Shown: positions 29,331-39,432, counted from the first letter of the stretch. The stretch is 64,000 bases of DNA from Dermatophagoides farinae (GCF_024713945.1 NW_027461518.1:310001-374000); one strand, 5' to 3'. Numbers and translations: made by a program. Notes: generated by a model not told the origin, from the sequence alone.

Positions 29331-31523
29331 TTAAGATGAAACGTTAACTTTTACTTCAACATATTCAGTAATAACATTTTCCTGTAAATCTAGAGACTTT
29401 TGATACTCTTGCTCGTCTAATTGCCACTGCTCGTAGGCTGGATGTTGTGTTAAAGCTTGTTTGGCTCTGTCGATCTCTGCAATAAAGCTCTCATATTCTT
29501 TCTTATGTTCAAGCGCAATTTCTTCTCTAATTTTTGACTTGATCTTTTCGTCTTTTTTTTCAAATTCCTTGTAATATTCTTTAATGTTAGAAAACACATG
29601 GTTAAGTTCTTTGGTAGAGACTTTTACGTCTGGATGTGGCCTCCAGCTAAAGCTATGTAGGTTCTGAATCTTTTCGTTGTACAGCTGTTTACCCATAAAG
29701 TTGTAAATACTGAATCCAGCAGAGTCAGAGTATTTGAAGCGTTTGGCGTGGTTGGGGTTATAGCTTGTTATAGCGGCAAAGAAACGCCCACTAGAATCCC
29801 ACTTAACTGCGCTGAGTCGAGGTCGTTCTGTTTTCTTGATAATATTAACTGTGTATTGATCGCTGTTTTTCTTTTCTTCGCAGACTCCAAGCATAATTAT
29901 TCCGGTGGAGTCGTTTACGCTATTCGAGTATAAAACAAAATGAGTGCCTAAAGGAGACCAAGTACAGTACTGAACTTCGTTTGGCACTTTAATACGGTCG
30001 CAAATGATGATTAACGGGTAATTAATACTGTAAAAAACCATGTAGCTGTTGTCGAGCAAAACACAAAATCGGTCCTTATCTTCTGCCCAAGCAAAACTGC
30101 GTACATTGAATTCAGTCAAAATAGTTTTTATTGGGAAGTTGTCTTCGACCATGTTAATGATGTGGATGTGATTTTCAATCACTTTTCCATGACCAATCAG
30201 TTTCTTTTCAGCGCGCGTAACTAAAGAACAAAGTTTTTTGTTTGGACTCCAGTTGAAGTGACAAGTTTTGTCAATAGCAAAAATGTTCTTAGATTCGATT
30301 AGCCTCCAAGTAGGAATTTCGTAAAAATACAGACTAGACGGGAAATTTTCGCGCATAGACGCTACCCAGAGCATCAGCACAGGATTATTGTTTTTCAATA
30401 GAGAACGAGACCAATCATAAGCTTCTACTTTGTAAGGCGGACTGTCTGCTTTTTCGCCGTTGTTGTTTACAAATGGAACTATGGAGACCCCGTTAGTTTT
30501 GTAAACAGATACGGATTCTTGGTTTGGGTAAACAAGATAATTAGAACAAGGCGAAAACGACGTCCATGGCCATTGTATCGAGTCCTTGGGCTTTTCTGTA
30601 GACTCTTTTTCTTGAGTTATATTATCTTTCCGGACATCTACGTCTTTGCGGGTATCACGGGTTTTCTTACCGGATTTATCTTTCGCAGCCTCTAAAGCCT
30701 TTTTTTCTAAATTTCGGTCGCTAGGATATGGGAATGAACGAAGTAAAGCTCCAGTTATCATACAGTTGAGCTTTACGCAGTCTTTGCCAGTAGATTTGCT
30801 GCAAGACAACAAAAGGAAATTGGATATACCTACAACACCTGAAGTAATGTCTTTATTTTCGATAAATTGAAAATGTTCGAAATTGTCAGAAGCCCAAAGA
30901 TGAACTCCGTCAGTATGGGTAGTCATCAGAAAATGACCTTGAGAACTCCAAAATGCTTTGACGTCGTTCATTTGCGCGTCATTAACGTTGTGCAAGACGT
31001 TCATAAAACTACCGTCGTTTATCAGTTGCGGTTGGTAAGAATGACTTCCAAGCTCATATACGAGTGTTTGTCGTCCAACTTTTATCAAAAACATTTCGTT
31101 TTCCTTCTTGAACCAGTTGAAAAAATAGTCAATGGATAATCTATCGTAAAGTGAAGCTTTTAAATCTGCACGCTTCGCGATTATACGCTTGACGCTCTTC
31201 AAAACGTTGGGAGTGAACTTTATCAGGTCTTCACCTGACAAAAAATAAATGTATTCCGTTTTTGAAATAGCCAACCTAGGTAGTAAAATGGACATTCGTG
31301 TCAAGTCTTTCACCGACAAATTTTTGATTATAGCAAAACTGAAATCTCGAATCCCATCAGGCTGCACAATCTCAATTACTGGGTCATTGTCAATTATTCC
31401 TTTCAACTTATACCCCTTTATCAATTTGCGCTTTAAAATCAAAGCGTCTTCTTCGAGAGACCTTCCTACCAAAGGAAAGTTCAAAACAACTCCTTTATTT
31501 ACAATATCATTTGCTGTTTTCAT
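29331..31523 (-). CDS. EIF3B: Translation initiation factor eIF3 subunit b
   Basis: 730 residues from ATG 31521-31523 (the frame extends two codons further but without an ATG). The N-terminus (VVLNFPLVGRSLEEDALILK) corresponds to the degenerate RRM of eIF3b, which contacts eIF3j/a. A nine-bladed beta-propeller follows with the recurring W-S-P/W-S-N blade ends (FWSSQGHFLMTTHTDGVHLW, CTWSPLGTHFVLYS, VKWDSSGRFFAAIT, FSWRPHPDV). The C-terminal helix (about 640-710) is highly charged and ends with VITEYVEVKV, equivalent to the family's VTEEIIP-type end. It is the scaffold of eIF3 on the 40S subunit. A Lys/Asp-rich insertion (about residues 270-315) interrupts the propeller. Confidence 0.93.
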   Translation of the reverse strand: MKTANDIVNKGVVLNFPLVGRSLEEDALILKRKLIKGYKLKGIIDNDPVIEIVQPDGIRDFSFAIIKNLSVKDLTRMSILLPRLAISKTEYIYFLSGEDLIKFTPNVLKSVKRIIAKRADLKASLYDRLSIDYFFNWFKKENEMFLIKVGRQTLVYELGSHSYQPQLINDGSFMNVLHNVNDAQMNDVKAFWSSQGHFLMTTHTDGVHLWASDNFEHFQFIENKDITSGVVGISNFLLLSCSKSTGKDCVKLNCMITGALLRSFPYPSDRNLEKKALEAAKDKSGKKTRDTRKDVDVRKDNITQEKESTEKPKDSIQWPWTSFSPCSNYLVYPNQESVSVYKTNGVSIVPFVNNNGEKADSPPYKVEAYDWSRSLLKNNNPVLMLWVASMRENFPSSLYFYEIPTWRLIESKNIFAIDKTCHFNWSPNKKLCSLVTRAEKKLIGHGKVIENHIHIINMVEDNFPIKTILTEFNVRSFAWAEDKDRFCVLLDNSYMVFYSINYPLIIICDRIKVPNEVQYCTWSPLGTHFVLYSNSVNDSTGIIMLGVCEEKKNSDQYTVNIIKKTERPRLSAVKWDSSGRFFAAITSYNPNHAKRFKYSDSAGFSIYNFMGKQLYNEKIQNLHSFSWRPHPDVKVSTKELNHVFSNIKEYYKEFEKKDEKIKSKIREEIALEHKKEYESFIAEIDRAKQALTQHPAYEQWQLDEQEYQKSLDLQENVITEYVEVKVNVSS

Positions 31524-31691
31524 TATCAAAATTATGTTGCGTACAGTAACGGAAAACGCTAGATATTATTTTTTTATTTAAGAGATTTTTAGTTTTATAT
31601 TTGGCGAAAAAAATCCGCAAAAATATATTTCTTTAAATTCTTATGTAATTTGTATTTGCAACATTTTTGATTATTCAATTTTTTGGTCAAA

Positions 31692-33005
31692 ATGATTGGC
31701 TTGGTTTCTTTATTGTTTCCACAATTTGTTTTTTCCGTTTCTTTACAAGCACTACAAAAACTTTATGGAGACATTGCATTCAGCAAAATTGATGTTCCTG
31801 AACTAAATCTGATACCTCCCAAAGATGCAGTTGTGTATGACAGATTCCACAGAGACACTGGTCGTTGGATCACCACAATTCCATATGAAGGAAAGTTCGA
31901 GGAGACAAAGCGAGACTGGTTTGGCAGCAAGAACAGATATGTAGTAGATTTTCCTGAAACTGAAGGCAGTATCATATCTCTTTTAGACTCAAAGGTACGC
32001 ACAGATTCGTTATTTGCTTCCTTCTTAGTAGACTTTTCAAATTACAACGCGTGTAGTTTTGCACGAATTCAGCTTTACTCAAATGCGCGCACTAACGTGC
32101 CTTTGTCTGAGCAAGACCTAGTTCTATCGTTTGGACCTAGTTTCTGCAAGGGAACATTTTCAATTGAGCTAGACTACGTTACAATTATCAACGAACTTAA
32201 GTACGTCTTTTCTCTGTCCGACATTCCATACCAGAGCATGGACTTTAGCTTGCCTCATGTGTTTTCACTTGAAATTGAGCCTAATGGCTTTGTAACAATC
32301 TATATTGACGAGAAGAGAGTCATTTCAGGGCCCGCCAAGAACTTTTTAATGGACGATTTCATTGTTGAATACAACAGCACGATGAGCAAAATAACTGATT
32401 CAGGTTTAGACGAACCGACTGATCATGTCGCTTTAAATTCAACATTTAAATACACAAAATATATTCCAGATACTACAGTATGCATCAAACGCAAGCTCCA
32501 CCAATATAAACTTGAAAACAACCTTATTATATCACACGACGATTATATCGATTGCGCCTTGGTTCCGGATTCAGAAATATACGACTACGCTAAAATTTTG
32601 AAACCAACAACTGCCAAGATCGAAACTAGGTCTACTACGCTGGATTTACGCTCATACAAGAAAAAATTGAACATGAACTTTAACGCAGTTGCTATTCGAG
32701 CTTTTACGTCGAAAGAGCGACTAGAGATTGGCGAGATTTTTGTCACGACAAGCCAAAATTCTAAGAAAAACTACATTGAGCATGTTATACACACGATGTC
32801 AAAAGTCATCGAGAAAAACGAAAAGTTTGTTACTAAGCTCAAGCGCAAATATTACAACTTAGAACAAGATTACGAATCACTTAATTATGCGAGCATTGCT
32901 AAATATTACGCAATGAAAACTCTTTACTACTTGTTGAAATACGCTCTTGAAATAGTATTAATAACTATTGGAGTGTTATTTTTAGTGTTTCGCCACAAAT
33001 TCTAA
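31692..33005 (+). CDS. Divergent calnexin-like ER lectin without a P domain
   Basis: 437 residues from ATG 31692. There is a signal peptide (residues 1-18), a lumenal part, and one C-terminal membrane helix (EIVLITIGVLFLVF) with a tiny cytosolic tail. The lumenal part aligns with the calnexin/calreticulin lectin fold: GRWITTIPYEGKF, the cysteine strand NACSFARIQLY (Cys about 121), LSFGPSFCKG (Cys about 152; spacing 31 versus 32 in calreticulin), then HVFSLEIEPNGFVTIYID, and near residue 340 FNAVAIRAFTSKERLEIGEIFVTT, equivalent to the family's final F/W...FDNFLIT strands. The long Pro/Asp/Trp-rich P-domain hairpin that should lie between is absent; only about 60 unrelated residues fill the gap. 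Sugar-binding function is plausible, ERp57 recruitment is not. Confidence 0.75.
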   Translation: MIGLVSLLFPQFVFSVSLQALQKLYGDIAFSKIDVPELNLIPPKDAVVYDRFHRDTGRWITTIPYEGKFEETKRDWFGSKNRYVVDFPETEGSIISLLDSKVRTDSLFASFLVDFSNYNACSFARIQLYSNARTNVPLSEQDLVLSFGPSFCKGTFSIELDYVTIINELKYVFSLSDIPYQSMDFSLPHVFSLEIEPNGFVTIYIDEKRVISGPAKNFLMDDFIVEYNSTMSKITDSGLDEPTDHVALNSTFKYTKYIPDTTVCIKRKLHQYKLENNLIISHDDYIDCALVPDSEIYDYAKILKPTTAKIETRSTTLDLRSYKKKLNMNFNAVAIRAFTSKERLEIGEIFVTTSQNSKKNYIEHVIHTMSKVIEKNEKFVTKLKRKYYNLEQDYESLNYASIAKYYAMKTLYYLLKYALEIVLITIGVLFLVFRHKF

Positions 33006-33023
33006 CACTAATTAATTAATTGA

Positions 33024-34361
33024 TTAGCTTGCTGATAGTTTCAAGACCAATTCGACTCCAAACTCGAATGAATTAGCTTTGTAATTAATTGTCGTTTTTT
33101 TACGGAGGTCGCTCATCACTTTACTATGATACTTTTTTTTCAAACTCGAAAACCCCACTAACTCGTTGTTTTCAATTCTCATCAATTCTATATGTGTGCA
33201 AGGATTCAGCAACTCTTGGTGTTTGAGACAAACCTTGTACTCTTCATAGTTTGAAGACTTGATTTTTTGAGCTAACAATCCTTCGAACTCTTTATTTACG
33301 TCTAAACAAAGAGAACCGTCATCACTGTCAAAAAAATAAGTAGAATGAGCATAATATAAAGGGTCAAACTGGTACATGAGCTTCCAGTCCGAATTTATTT
33401 CTAAAACCGTATCTCGATGCTGAAAGATTTCAATAACCATTGAATTGTGTATAGGAATTTCAGTGTTGAAACAAACAGAATACTCAACACCGTCAGCGAG
33501 CTGGAGCTGGTAATCACAGAGTTTGATTATGTCGATGACGGATTTCTTGTAGCTATTTTCGAGTTTTTTGTCAAAACTGAGTTGGTATGTTTTGTTACGA
33601 CCAGGTATTATGCGGATTTCTGGAAAAATGATTCCAGATATTCTGAAAGTATTTAAAAATTTAAAACGAATAATCAAACCGTGTAGTTTAATTTGTTTAA
33701 CATTGTATTGCTTTTGTTTTGTATCGCGATAAGCATTTCTTAAATTCAAAACTGTGGCAATGTGATTCAGTTCTAAGCATTGCATAATTAATGTATGGGT
33801 TGAATTCAGATTTCTATTCAAGTGATCTATTATTGAAATAGCTTCATTACTTGAATCAGACTGATACTCCAAATCTGATCTTTTATCTGACTCTAATAAT
33901 TTTAAACTATTGGTAACTTTTTCTGTCGATACTTCGAGAATTTGCAAACAAAAAAACAAATACAAGGCTGGAGCTACTTCAGATTCTTGTAGTATTATCA
34001 CCACAGGGTACAACAACGTTTTTTTAATTTTTTCGATTGCTTCATACATTTGCACTAACTCGTCTATTGGCAAAGCCAAGTAATAACTGTCAGAATAATG
34101 ATAGATCGACATTTGAATTAACTCAGTTTTCGAGATAATCTTGGCACATTGTTGTGCCACATCAGGTATACTATTAATTAACAAAACTTGAATTTTTTGT
34201 TGCTTGCAACCGTTTCTTTCTACTTTGTCCAATAATTTGGCACAACTGATTAAATTAGCAAACAAAGAAAAAACATTTGCGTTTCTTTTTATTGCGACAA
34301 AATAATTACCAAATCTTACAAATCCTTCCGTTATTTCTAACATGTAATACACTTTGCACAC
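33024..34361 (-). CDS. Unknown 445-residue protein
   Basis: A single-exon ORF with a first ATG at 34359-34361 and a second in-frame ATG six codons later (MLEITEGFVRFGNYF). The chain alternates helices and strands; a low-complexity acidic segment lies at about 175-190 (ESDKRSDLEYQSDSSNE) and the tail is basic (SSLKKKYHSKVMSDLRKK). No signal peptide, membrane helix or catalytic motif is visible and I do not recognise the family. Its stop is only 18 bases from the stop of the calnexin-like gene on the other strand, so the transcripts must overlap at their 3' ends. Confidence 0.65.
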   Translation of the reverse strand: MCKVYYMLEITEGFVRFGNYFVAIKRNANVFSLFANLISCAKLLDKVERNGCKQQKIQVLLINSIPDVAQQCAKIISKTELIQMSIYHYSDSYYLALPIDELVQMYEAIEKIKKTLLYPVVIILQESEVAPALYLFFCLQILEVSTEKVTNSLKLLESDKRSDLEYQSDSSNEAISIIDHLNRNLNSTHTLIMQCLELNHIATVLNLRNAYRDTKQKQYNVKQIKLHGLIIRFKFLNTFRISGIIFPEIRIIPGRNKTYQLSFDKKLENSYKKSVIDIIKLCDYQLQLADGVEYSVCFNTEIPIHNSMVIEIFQHRDTVLEINSDWKLMYQFDPLYYAHSTYFFDSDDGSLCLDVNKEFEGLLAQKIKSSNYEEYKVCLKHQELLNPCTHIELMRIENNELVGFSSLKKKYHSKVMSDLRKKTTINYKANSFEFGVELVLKLSAS

Positions 34362-34513
34362 TTACTCAAAGAAGGTGAAATTAAAGAAAGCAACTGATCA
34401 TTCATCGATGAATAGCGTCTTATTAACACAAGTTTTATGCAAGCCCAAAGCAGTTTAAGAGGCTCCTGCTCAAGTGTGTAATAAAATTCTGGTTTTTACA
34501 GGGAATATTCTTA

Positions 34514-35960
34514 TTATCTTATTAATATTTCGAACCCTGTTAAATCATAAGTTTTATTGAATGAAACATATCCAACGCTGGCCAAGTTTAAAAGACTTGA
34601 AAAAGTTATTGCAGCCTGCCACTTCTTCACTTTGTCAGCCACAAGCAACTCATCTATTTTCACTAAACTTTGACCTTGAGCCTTTAAAATCATAAGTTTT
34701 TCCAACAGTTCTTGCGAAAGAGGATCCAGCACAGCGTTAAATGTGGAAATAAAATGGTTATCAAAGAAACTAACATGCTCCACAATATTTTGATCTTGAT
34801 CGCAAAAATCATCTTTGATTTGCGAATATGAACCACTAATTTCGTTGATTTTCGCATCGTTTATTGAACCGGAAAACAAATTATTTGTTTGCTTTTTAAG
34901 TATCGTTAAAGCAGCTTTGACTTTACTTTCATCAGTCATTTCCGATAAACCTAGCGAAGTTACTGTGGCGAAATAAAAACGTTTATCTTGTAAAAGTGAG
35001 ATGCGGTTGAGCAGCAAACTATTTTCCATTGTTAGTGTATCTGTAAGTGTTAGAAACCTGCAATTTTGAAGCAAGAATGTATCATTATCCTTTACGTTAA
35101 TTTTATCGAACGTTGTTTGATGTCTTTTAACTAGTTTTCCTAATTCTTTTAAAAAATATTCCGGATTGTTTTGATGAACTTTTTTGATAGACTTTTTTTT
35201 TCTGACAATACTTTTGTTGAATGTAGAATCTCCTAAATCTGAATAATTAGTATTTTTTTTTATCGGCGTGAGTGATAACACAGATTTTTCAAACATTCTA
35301 ACGGGAGTTCGAATGGGCGTAGTTATAATGCCTGAATGTCGGTAGTTGTCAGCTGGCATTGCGAGTTTAATCATATTTACTGGAGTAGCAGCATAGTGAT
35401 CAAGATTTTTATCATGAACCAATACTGGCGTATTAGACATGGTCGGCACTTCAAGCCAATACAACGATGATAAATCTGGCTCATTAGCAATACATGGTTC
35501 TTGCTCGCAAGAATCAAGTATAACATCGTTCTTTTCAATGCATTGCAACTCTGTAATCCGACATGAACGTGGTTTTCTAGCAGCAACTGCGCTGACTCTA
35601 GAACGTTTGCGAGGCCTTGAAACTCTTACGTCTTCATCGCTAGATTCAATACCTTTTATTAGAAGTGATATTTTCAGTTTTTCGCGCAGTTGAGTTAATT
35701 CATTTTTAATCTTGTCTGATCGAACTTGAAAAATCACAGAAATATTGCTAATTAAAGGTGAAACCGTTGAAATATAATCAATTTGGTCTAATTTCAAAAC
35801 GTCATCTATAACGACTATGTCGTTTAATTTCAATAAAATATTGTCGGTTTCGAGACTTAGCCGAGGTTCAGGATATCTTTGTATCTTGGAGTAAGTAATT
35901 CTGGATATTTGTTTTACAAGTTCTTAATGGAATTGGGCAGGAAGAAAACTTACGTTCCAT
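34514..35960 (-). CDS. Kleisin-like protein (Rad21/Rec8 type), with 31-nt intron
   Basis: Exon 1 is just 7 nt (35954-35960, ATGGAAC), the intron is 35923-35953 (GTAAGT...ATTAAG), and exon 2 is 34514-35922; 471 residues. The C-terminal 65 residues (DKVKKWQAAITFSSLLNLASVGYVSFNK...FEILI) resemble the kleisin winged helix that binds the SMC ATPase head (FxxLLxLAS...Y..I.I). The middle is Ser/Lys-rich with repeated TPI/TPVR blocks (IITTPIRTPVRMF, LSLTPIKK) that look like CDK sites, and a basic cluster RPRKRSR. I could not match the N-terminal kleisin helices. If correct it is the ring-closing cohesin subunit. A condensin kleisin is the main alternative. Confidence 0.5.
35923..35953 (-). other. Mini-intron, 31 nt, after a 7-nt first exon
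   Basis: Donor GTAAGT, acceptor CATTAAG. Splicing adds MEQLVKQISRITYSK upstream of the long frame, which otherwise has no ATG. Confidence 0.65.
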
Positions 35961-36065
35961 CTTTAAAAACAATCAGCCTGCTCTAATGTTGTCATTTAAA
36001 GTTAAGATCTGTATTTATCAATATTAATTGTCATATTATTTTTAATATTGAACATTAAGAAAGAT

Positions 36066-36794
36066 TTAGCTGAGTGGAGATTTTTTTTTCTGAAATATAG
36101 ATATTCCCTTTCCTTTTGCCTTTATATTATTTTCAGTCAAATTTAGCAATATTTTGTAGTCGAACTCCCGGAGACAGTGGCTAGGCATGCTTTGTGAAAA
36201 AACATGATTCTTCTCTAAACCATCGTAAGGGTTAACATCTAAGTGATCTAATGAAGCAGTGGTTTGAGAAAACGAACTGTTTATTTTTTGTAAGGGCAAA
36301 GCGTCACATTCGACTTTAATTGGGATATAATCGGTGTCTGGATTCGAAAATCTTTCGTATTGTACTGTTCTTCTTTCATAGTTGTTCATGAAGTTTGTTG
36401 TGTTATTTAAATCAGCTGCATAAAGCAGCGGATCAACTTTTTTCGGACAATTATCCGCGAAGCTACAAAGAAATTCCCTTGGATCGTTGTGATATTGAGG
36501 CTGCTGCCCTGCGTAACTAATATCATTTAAGTAGAGAAACGCCAATTGCTCCGAACTAGCCTCGGTGCTTGCAACGCTCCAATTTTCAGGCGACTTGATA
36601 TTTCTTGATACTGTTCTTTGTATACGACGAAAAGTTTGAAAATAAGATTCACCATTCATTCGTCGCGCATGAATGAAATATGCGTAAATGCAGACCACAA
36701 TGAGAAAAAACGCACAATTGATGTAAAAAATGATAGAATTCCAAGAATAATCGCTCATTTTTACCAAGTTATGCCATAAACTAAGTTTTATCAT
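36066..36794 (-). CDS. Single-pass membrane protein, unknown
   Basis: The ORF has an ATG at 36792-36794; a second ATG at 36756-36758 (MSDYSWNS) gives 230 residues and places the hydrophobic segment NSIIFYINCAFFLIVVCIYA close to the N-terminus, as a signal anchor. A basic stop-transfer follows (HARRMNG). The rest is Asn/Ser/Asp-rich and probably disordered, with QRTVSRNIKSP near the membrane. No family is recognised. Topology (N-out or N-in) cannot be decided from the sequence alone, although the basic residues after the helix favour a cytosolic C-terminus. Confidence 0.6.
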   Translation of the reverse strand: MIKLSLWHNLVKMSDYSWNSIIFYINCAFFLIVVCIYAYFIHARRMNGESYFQTFRRIQRTVSRNIKSPENWSVASTEASSEQLAFLYLNDISYAGQQPQYHNDPREFLCSFADNCPKKVDPLLYAADLNNTTNFMNNYERRTVQYERFSNPDTDYIPIKVECDALPLQKINSSFSQTTASLDHLDVNPYDGLEKNHVFSQSMPSHCLREFDYKILLNLTENNIKAKGKGISIFQKKKSPLS

Positions 36795-36879
36795 GTTTGG
36801 GAGCTATGGAGCGTTATAGGAAAATTCACACCAACGACTAGAAATTTCGCAACTACTTGTAACTTCGAGTTTAGACACT

Positions 36880-37938
36880 TCACATCAATTCTTGTATACC
36901 GTAACAGCTCCAGTCTGACGTATTGTAGATTGAGCAATTTTGGAAATTTTTCATTGTGGCAGTAACTATGTTAAACAACTTATTAGCGCTTGTAACTAGC
37001 TTTTTGTTTTTATTGTCGCTAGTATTATAGTTCGAACTTTTTTGAATTGACGATAAATAACGTGATATTCCAGCAACGTTTATTGGTTTGTATTGAGTCG
37101 ATTTTTTATTGCTTAATTGGTTTAGTTGCTTTACATCGCCAGACAATTCTTCAAACTTGTCCAGTTTTCCAGTATATTTTTTGTTTTGTATCTGTTTTTT
37201 TGTATTTCTTGTCAATTTTGAGTCTTCTTTAGATTTACCACCCAACCCAATAAATTTTTGAAATTTAATTGCTTCCGAAATATCGTGTTGAGAGCAAGAA
37301 GAGATATCTAAAGCAGTGGTGTAAAACTCCTCTTTATATGATGATATTAACCCATAATGTTTTTTGTTATAGTCGTATTGATCCCAATCATAATTATCAT
37401 TTATGTCGTCCAAAGATTGATCTTGCACTTCATGCGTCAATAAATTAAATGAAACCAAATTTCTCAGATTATTTATGTTACCTACAGTACGGAAAGTTAC
37501 GTCAGAATCGGTTAACAAAGACGAATCGAGTAATGTTTCAAACAAAAAATCTATTTGTAATATGTTATCAATTTTCACACCAACTAGCAATTGAGGAGCT
37601 ATGGATAAATCCTTGTCAAATTTCCCCGTCAGCTTTATTTCTCTAAGCCAAACGTAGTCACTAAAAACTAGCTCTTCAGAATCGTCATAATATTCAAATA
37701 TTGATTCATAACAATCCGTATCTTTATTATTCAATTTATCTAGACGCAGCACAGCAGATTTTTCTTTTAACACGGTGTTTGGCCATAACGCAGGAAATAG
37801 GTGAGAATTCCTTGATAACGCCAATATACCACGTATTACGACGTTGTAAACACCAAAAACTGTAATGTTCTTTCCACAATAATGCGATAAAAATGTTCTT
37901 TCTTCGGCAGCGCTGAAATTATCAAGTTTTTTGCTCAT
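36880..37938 (-). CDS. Unknown 352-residue protein
   Basis: A single-exon ORF with ATG at 37936-37938. The first 180 residues look folded (GVYNVVIRGILALSRNSHLFP, YVWLREIKLTGKF); an acidic Asp/Asn/Tyr stretch (LDDINDNYDWDQYDYNKK) follows, then a Lys/Ser/Asn-rich region (about 235-310). It has no signal peptide, membrane helix or known motif that I can see. Its neighbours on both sides are minus-strand genes, 85 bases (36066-36794) and 224 bases (38163-39162) away, also of unknown function. Confidence 0.6.
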   Translation of the reverse strand: MSKKLDNFSAAEERTFLSHYCGKNITVFGVYNVVIRGILALSRNSHLFPALWPNTVLKEKSAVLRLDKLNNKDTDCYESIFEYYDDSEELVFSDYVWLREIKLTGKFDKDLSIAPQLLVGVKIDNILQIDFLFETLLDSSLLTDSDVTFRTVGNINNLRNLVSFNLLTHEVQDQSLDDINDNYDWDQYDYNKKHYGLISSYKEEFYTTALDISSCSQHDISEAIKFQKFIGLGGKSKEDSKLTRNTKKQIQNKKYTGKLDKFEELSGDVKQLNQLSNKKSTQYKPINVAGISRYLSSIQKSSNYNTSDNKNKKLVTSANKLFNIVTATMKNFQNCSIYNTSDWSCYGIQELM

Positions 37939-38162
37939 AAGAACTATTCAAAACACAATTTCAGTTGCAAGGTTAATTAGATAATTTTATTATTATATAC
38001 CTATTAATTTTTTAGAAACTATAAATACTGCATAAAAAACTTTTCTCTGGGAAGTTACATAATATGTTTTAATGATGCTCGAATTTTGATACATCGTGTT
38101 AATTTGTCAATATCACAACTAAACTAGTATAAAAACTGATCTTGCGCAGTAAAGTTTACAGT

Positions 38163-39162
38163 TTATAAATAATCGGTCTTAAATTTATACTCAGTAGTCA
38201 CTTCTGTGTGTTTTAATGTGTTATCGAACAACAACTCCGACAGTTTATCGATTAGTTTTTGGGTAGTTTCAATTTGATTACTCGTTAAGTATGTTTTACT
38301 TGCAAAATTTTCTAAAATTCTTATGGCATTATTAATTTCTAGTGCCGTATAGTCATTAAATTTTTTTTCACTGGCTAGCATTGCAAGCCCAGAGAAAAAC
38401 GTGTTTTTTGAATAAGGCTCGACTAACTGACCAACTGGAGGCTCATTATAAGGTTGTGATTCTTGGCCTATTGGCGTTGTTGTATAATATTTATCTTTAT
38501 AGAAAATTTGTTTTTCACAGTCATTAATGAAACGATTAGTTGTAACAAGCTCCGTTTGAGCCTCAGGCTTGTCACCATACTGATAAGTCTCATCAACTGA
38601 ATAAAGAGCTAAATTCGCGCCTTCGATAACGATATTATGAACGGTTTTCTTGAAATTTTCCACTTCATTAATGCTATTTTGACCTTGATCAGCTTCTAGT
38701 TTAGAAAGCTCTTCAGGGCAAACGGTAATCAAAGTATTTTGAGAATCGAATTCCAATGCACACAAACTTTCTAAATGAATTAAATAAGAATCGATTAGAA
38801 TGTGAGTTCTAGGTTCGCTATACGAAAATGCAATTTCAGTATATTTGAAATCTAGGTGGTAAATTCCAAGGTTGACTTTTTGTGAATGTTGTTTTTTCTT
38901 ATTCCACCGGTGTACGATTTCATCTTTAGCTAAAAGACGAATTTTCACCGCAACCGCTTTGTTGATTTTTATGGTTTTGTTTCTAATTCGAATGTGGGTT
39001 GAGATCGGGTAGTTTAAATAGAAAACTTCAGGCGACGCTGATTCGTCGATCTAAATGTTATTTTGTGTTGTTACTTACAAATTTGTAAAATCCTGTAACA
39101 GATTCGTCGGGTTCAAGCAATGGAATTGCAATCTAAAATTTTATTATAATTAAAACTTGCAT
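38163..39162 (-). CDS. Unknown 315-residue protein with two mini-introns
   Basis: Exons are 39157-39162 (ATGCAA), 39079-39132 and 38163-39050. The 28-nt intron 39051-39078 (GTAAGT...CATTTAG) is well supported: the main frame has no ATG, and the splice adds IPLLEPDESVTGFYKF directly upstream. The 24-nt intron 39133-39156 has a weaker donor (GTTTTA) and TTTTAG acceptor. The N-terminal 130 residues read as a beta-rich domain (FYLNYPISTHIRIRNKTIK, TEIAFSYSEPRTHILID); the C-terminal half is polar with a final helical segment. I do not recognise the family. Confidence 0.6.
39051..39078 (-). other. Mini-intron, 28 nt
   Basis: Donor GTAAGT, acceptor ACATTTAG. Phase 0 junction ...GFYKF|IDESASPE. Confidence 0.75.
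39133..39156 (-). other. Possible mini-intron, 24 nt
   Basis: Donor GTTTTA, acceptor ATTTTAG. It connects an ATGCAA start to the second exon in frame; the donor departs from the local consensus, so this is tentative. Confidence 0.45.
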
Positions 39163-39432
39163 TTAAGTCTCCCAAATATTGCATATCAAAATATTCATAC
39201 AAATTACATTAGCGAGTATATTTAATTTCGCATTAATATACTGAGTTTGTCAGTAAGTCGGTTATGGTGCAACAGTGAATCAGTTTTTAGAAAAAAATTC
39301 GGCCGTTAGTTTCACGAACAGCTATTTTCAGTCAACGCATGCTTATGTATTAATTTAATCAACCAACATAATTTTCTGGTATTTTACTTGAATTTGCATG
39401 TTAACTGCACCAACTACAAGCAAAGTAAAACA

